A stretch of DNA of 64,000 nucleotides from Rhodoferax sp. (GTDB lineage: Bacteria > Pseudomonadota > Gammaproteobacteria > Burkholderiales > Burkholderiaceae_C), in assembly GCF_013297935.1 (NCBI RefSeq), contig NZ_JAAFIX010000001.1:124001-188000 (forward strand), in the 5' to 3' direction. The notes beneath the pieces are model-generated. The model searched no databases, had not been told where the DNA came from, and was given only the letters and a program-made list of their open reading frames with translations. Within the stretch, counting starts at the first letter, position 1. Each line of letters begins with the position of its first letter. The position numbers and the translations under genes are program-made. Below are positions 62,391 to 64,000 of the stretch, piece after piece.

Positions 62391-64000
62391 ATCGCGCTCT
62401 TCGGCAGCGTCAGGGGACGTGAGAAAACTGAATACGACAGCCGCGGCCAGACCCACCGGAACCCCGAAAACACCGGCAGACACGGGCTGAATACCGAACC
62501 ACAGGTACTCACCCGAAAATCCGAACCACTGCCGCAAAACGGGGAAGTTCAGGACCATGTAGCACACTGTGGTCCCCAAGCCGGCCAACATGCCTGCAAC
62601 CGCCCCCACGCGGGTCATGCGCTTCCAGAAAATGCCCAGCACCATGGCCGGCACAAAAGCCGCACCCGCCAAAGAAAAAGACGCCGACACCAAATACAAA
62701 ATTCCAGCTGGACGCTGGGCTGCCGCATAGGCCGCCATCAGCGCAACAACCAGCAACGCGAATTTAGACAACATGACACGCCGCATGGCCTCGGCCTTGT
62801 TGCTGTTGCCTTCAAAGTACACATCGTGTGCCAACGCATTGCCAATGGTCAGCAACAAGCCATCCGCCGTCGACAGCGCAGCCGCCAGACCACCTGCAGC
62901 CACCAACACGGACACGACATACGGCAGGCCACCGATATCCGGCGACGCCAGCATCACCAGGTCTGCACCTACCCGCAGCTCGGCGAACTGCAACACCCCA
63001 TCGGCATTGACATCACTGAACGATAGCAAGTTGGGATCGCGTGACCACTGCAGCATCCACGCCGGCAAGGCATCAAACGGCTGCCCTACGAGATTGGCCA
63101 TCACCTCGTACTTCACCAGCACGGCCAATGCCGGTGCGGACAGGTACAAAAGTGCAATGAAGATCACGGACCACGCCACGGAGCGCCTGGCCTGCGCAAC
63201 GCCGGGAGTGGTGTAGTAACGGGTCAAGAGGTGAGGCAGACCGGCTGTTCCCACCATCAAACAAAACATCAGTGCCAAAAAATTGGCTCGCGAATCGGCA
63301 AATTCCTTCTGCTCAGCGACAGAGCCTTCCGGATCCCCGGCAAAGGGCCGGGTTTGCGGGGCCATGCCACCCAAGGCCTTCGCCCTTTCGGCGTTCTCAA
63401 GCCAGCCCCGCGTCCACAACTCGCGGGCGGCCCGGGCGTCTTTGGGCAGGGCAGCCAAAGTTTTTCGTGTGGCTTGTACCAGCGCATCGGGCGCCTTGCT
63501 GTCTCCGAGCACACGCAATTGGCGTCGCAACTCGTCGCGCTCTGCAGACAGGGAAGACTCCACATCCACCAATTTGAGTTTGAACTCCTCGGCACGCCGG
63601 GCGTAGATCGCAATGACCTCCTGCTCTTGCGGGGACACAGCAAAGGCTTGCTCCATCTGGGTAATTTTCCCGAGTTGCTGCCCATAGGCTATCGGGGCCA
63701 AGGGGTTGCCGGTCTGCTGGTAGGACAACCAGGACACAGGAATCAAAAATGCCAGGATGATCACCGCATACTGCGTCACCTGCGTCCACGTCACGGCGCG
63801 CATACCCCCCAAAAACGAACACACGAGCACCCCGCCCAAGGCCAGCAAAATGCCGATCTCGAAATGCACGCCGGTGATTCGGGAGGTAATCAAGCCCACG
63901 CCGTAAAGCTGGGCCACGACATAGGTGAACGAGCACAACACGGCAGACCAGGCCGCAATCCGCCGGGGCCACTGGCCACCGAAGCGGACCCTGAAAAAAT
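62370..64000 (-). CDS. Sodium:solute symporter family protein (5' end outside the window)
   Basis: At least 542 codons, open to the right edge (RVRFGGQWPRRIAAWS precedes the first internal start candidate). SSS-family helices are visible: VAQLYGVGLITSRITGV, GGMRAVTWTQVTQYAVI, CLMVGTAGLPHLLTRYYT and ADGLLLTIGNALAHD. Between two helices there is a ~145-residue hydrophilic insert with coiled-coil character (YARRAEEFKLKLVDVESSLSAE region). It resembles ActP/VC_2705-type symporters for short carboxylates. The promoter of rpsF lies in its 3' end. Confidence 0.8.
   Translation of the reverse strand, partial: FFRVRFGGQWPRRIAAWSAVLCSFTYVVAQLYGVGLITSRITGVHFEIGILLALGGVLVCSFLGGMRAVTWTQVTQYAVIILAFLIPVSWLSYQQTGNPLAPIAYGQQLGKITQMEQAFAVSPQEQEVIAIYARRAEEFKLKLVDVESSLSAERDELRRQLRVLGDSKAPDALVQATRKTLAALPKDARAARELWTRGWLENAERAKALGGMAPQTRPFAGDPEGSVAEQKEFADSRANFLALMFCLMVGTAGLPHLLTRYYTTPGVAQARRSVAWSVIFIALLYLSAPALAVLVKYEVMANLVGQPFDALPAWMLQWSRDPNLLSFSDVNADGVLQFAELRVGADLVMLASPDIGGLPYVVSVLVAAGGLAAALSTADGLLLTIGNALAHDVYFEGNSNKAEAMRRVMLSKFALLVVALMAAYAAAQRPAGILYLVSASFSLAGAAFVPAMVLGIFWKRMTRVGAVAGMLAGLGTTVCYMVLNFPVLRQWFGFSGEYLWFGIQPVSAGVFGVPVGLAAAVVFSFLTSPDAAEERDLSPPLG

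Overview
The window looks like a chromosomal segment of a betaproteobacterium of the order Burkholderiales, most likely family Comamonadaceae (Rhodoferax/Curvibacter-like). This placement is inferred from G+C-rich coding sequence, the gene families and their arrangement (priB inside the rpsF operon, hom-thrC next to moeA-moaD-moaE, a lysine/alanine-rich SWIB protein), and a ~50 bp repeat that follows many genes. No rRNA or tRNA gene and no CRISPR array was seen.

Layout. (1) 1-10.2 kb: polyamine cluster with a PotFGHI-type ABC importer, a class III aminotransferase, a gamma-glutamylputrescine synthetase-like enzyme, a MocR/GntR regulator, a PuuB-like oxidase and an agmatinase. Together these could import putrescine or make it from agmatine, then degrade it by transamination or by the glutamylated route. 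(2) 10.3-12.5 kb: EamA exporter, RraA-like protein, SWIB protein with a histone H1-like tail. (3) 12.5-18.2 kb: complete DppABCDF-type peptide importer. (4) 18.2-22.7 kb: large FAD protein, winged-helix/TPR regulator and a divergent unknown gene. (5) 22.7-27.2 kb: cysteine desulfurase-rhodanese fusion, ThDP enzyme and VOC protein in one operon, divergent from an Lrp-type regulator. (6) 27.3-33.3 kb: PaiB and MocR regulator sharing a palindromic control region, HipBA, then a scar with a decayed lrp fragment and an integron-like unit. That unit has two convergent small genes sharing one attC-like site, enclosed by ~200 bp inverted repeats. (7) 33.3-37.7 kb: phenylalanine/tyrosine catabolism (phhA, fahA, VOC, hpd) with a divergent Lrp regulator. 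(8) 37.8-42.7 kb: MFS transporter and AraC regulator, then an accessory patch with DUF2971, a broken BrnT/BrnA pair, MntA/HepT and DUF427. (9) 42.8-46.6 kb: OsmF/YehZYXW-type osmolyte importer. (10) 46.6-64 kb: housekeeping genes: clpB, moaE-moaD-moeA, thrC, hom, alaA, bcp, phoH-like, dnaB, rplI-rpsR-priB-rpsF and a sodium/solute symporter cut by the window end.

The most unusual parts are the inverted integron-like unit at 31.67-33.06 kb, the scattered repeat that supplies stop codons and C-terminal residues to unrelated genes, and the BrnT toxin with an internal deletion beside an intact antitoxin. All start sites were chosen by eye from conserved N-termini and ribosome binding sites. Family assignments come from motif recognition, not from database searches.
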